From CAZNKU01 sp964573775 (GTDB lineage Bacteria > Bacillota > Clostridia > Monoglobales > Firm-18), in the NCBI GenBank assembly GCA_964573775.1, contig CAZNKU010000013.1:1-31194 (forward strand): a DNA stretch of 31,194 bases, in the 5' to 3' direction. Made by a program: the position numbers and the translations under genes. Position 1 is the first letter of the stretch, and every line of letters begins with the position of its first letter. A model generated the notes under the pieces. It ran no database searches. It had not been told where the DNA came from and worked only from the letters and a program-made list of their open reading frames with translations. Shown piece after piece: positions 31,163-31,194 of this stretch.

Positions 31163-31194
31163 TTGAAAAACTTAATTAAAAATATAAGAAATTC
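31163..31194 (+). CDS. Start of an unidentified gene (partial)
   Basis: TTG with AGGTGG eight bases upstream begins a frame reading MKNLIKNIRN that runs off the window end. The nearer ATG at 31144 gives only 11 codons. Ten residues are too few to identify a family. Confidence 0.5.
   Translation, partial: MKNLIKNIRN

Overview
The window is a stretch of low-GC chromosome from an endospore-forming Clostridia-type Firmicute, probably a gut Oscillospirales/Eubacteriales relative. That placement is inference from gene content (spmA/spmB, a SpoIVFB-type protease, the hprK-murB-rapZ-yvcK cluster, purine-rich ribosome-binding sites) and from short intergenic repeats of the kind common in gut Firmicutes. 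No 16S gene is present, so the genus cannot be named.

Layout. 1-580: a degraded intergenic repeat (copy A) and a possible 40-aa reverse-strand ORF. 579-1669: spmA-spmB. 1705-4517 (minus): a SpoIVFB-type protease with an 84-aa membrane protein in the SpoIVFA slot, then a DacF-like protein whose three catalytic motifs are all replaced, then a 50-aa protein with three cysteine clusters. 4577-9006 (plus): a radical SAM protein, its DUF2344 partner, a bactofilin, ruvB and mscL, apparently one operon. 8984-9556 (minus): a lone phage-type replication winged-helix gene. 9794-15763: mgtE (minus), divergent from a small multidrug export family gene, metK, an orphan type II topoisomerase A subunit and a lipoprotein. 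15781-17408 (minus): a lipid kinase and a TVP38 membrane protein. 17478-18344: two small unknowns. 18518-22720 (minus): trpS, a TagO/WecA-type transferase, wecB, a C_GCAxxG_C_C protein and a Nudix hydrolase, divergent from gltX (plus, to 24327).

24328-25498 holds no conventional gene. It contains nested repeats (copies B and C, several perfect hairpins), then a consensus promoter, a structured RNA closed by a 16-bp helix, overlapping terminator/antiterminator-like stems and a 45-aa coiled-coil ORF. 25763-30329 (minus) is the hprK cluster: hprK, a PHP phosphoesterase, a remnant that looks like the tail of a ROK glucokinase, murB, rapZ and yvcK, with whiA absent. 30443-31194 has a half tRNA-Pro, an intact tRNA-Pro(CGG) and the start of a gene behind a perfect consensus promoter.

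The main themes are sporulation (spmA/spmB, SpoIVFB region), envelope synthesis (tagO, wecB, murB, rapZ, yvcK, the DacF-like protein) and carbon control (HprK). The best candidates for something undescribed are the promoter-RNA-45-aa ORF locus at 25.23-25.67 kb, the tri-cysteine-cluster protein with a hairpin over its ribosome-binding site, and the DacF-like pseudoenzyme beside it.
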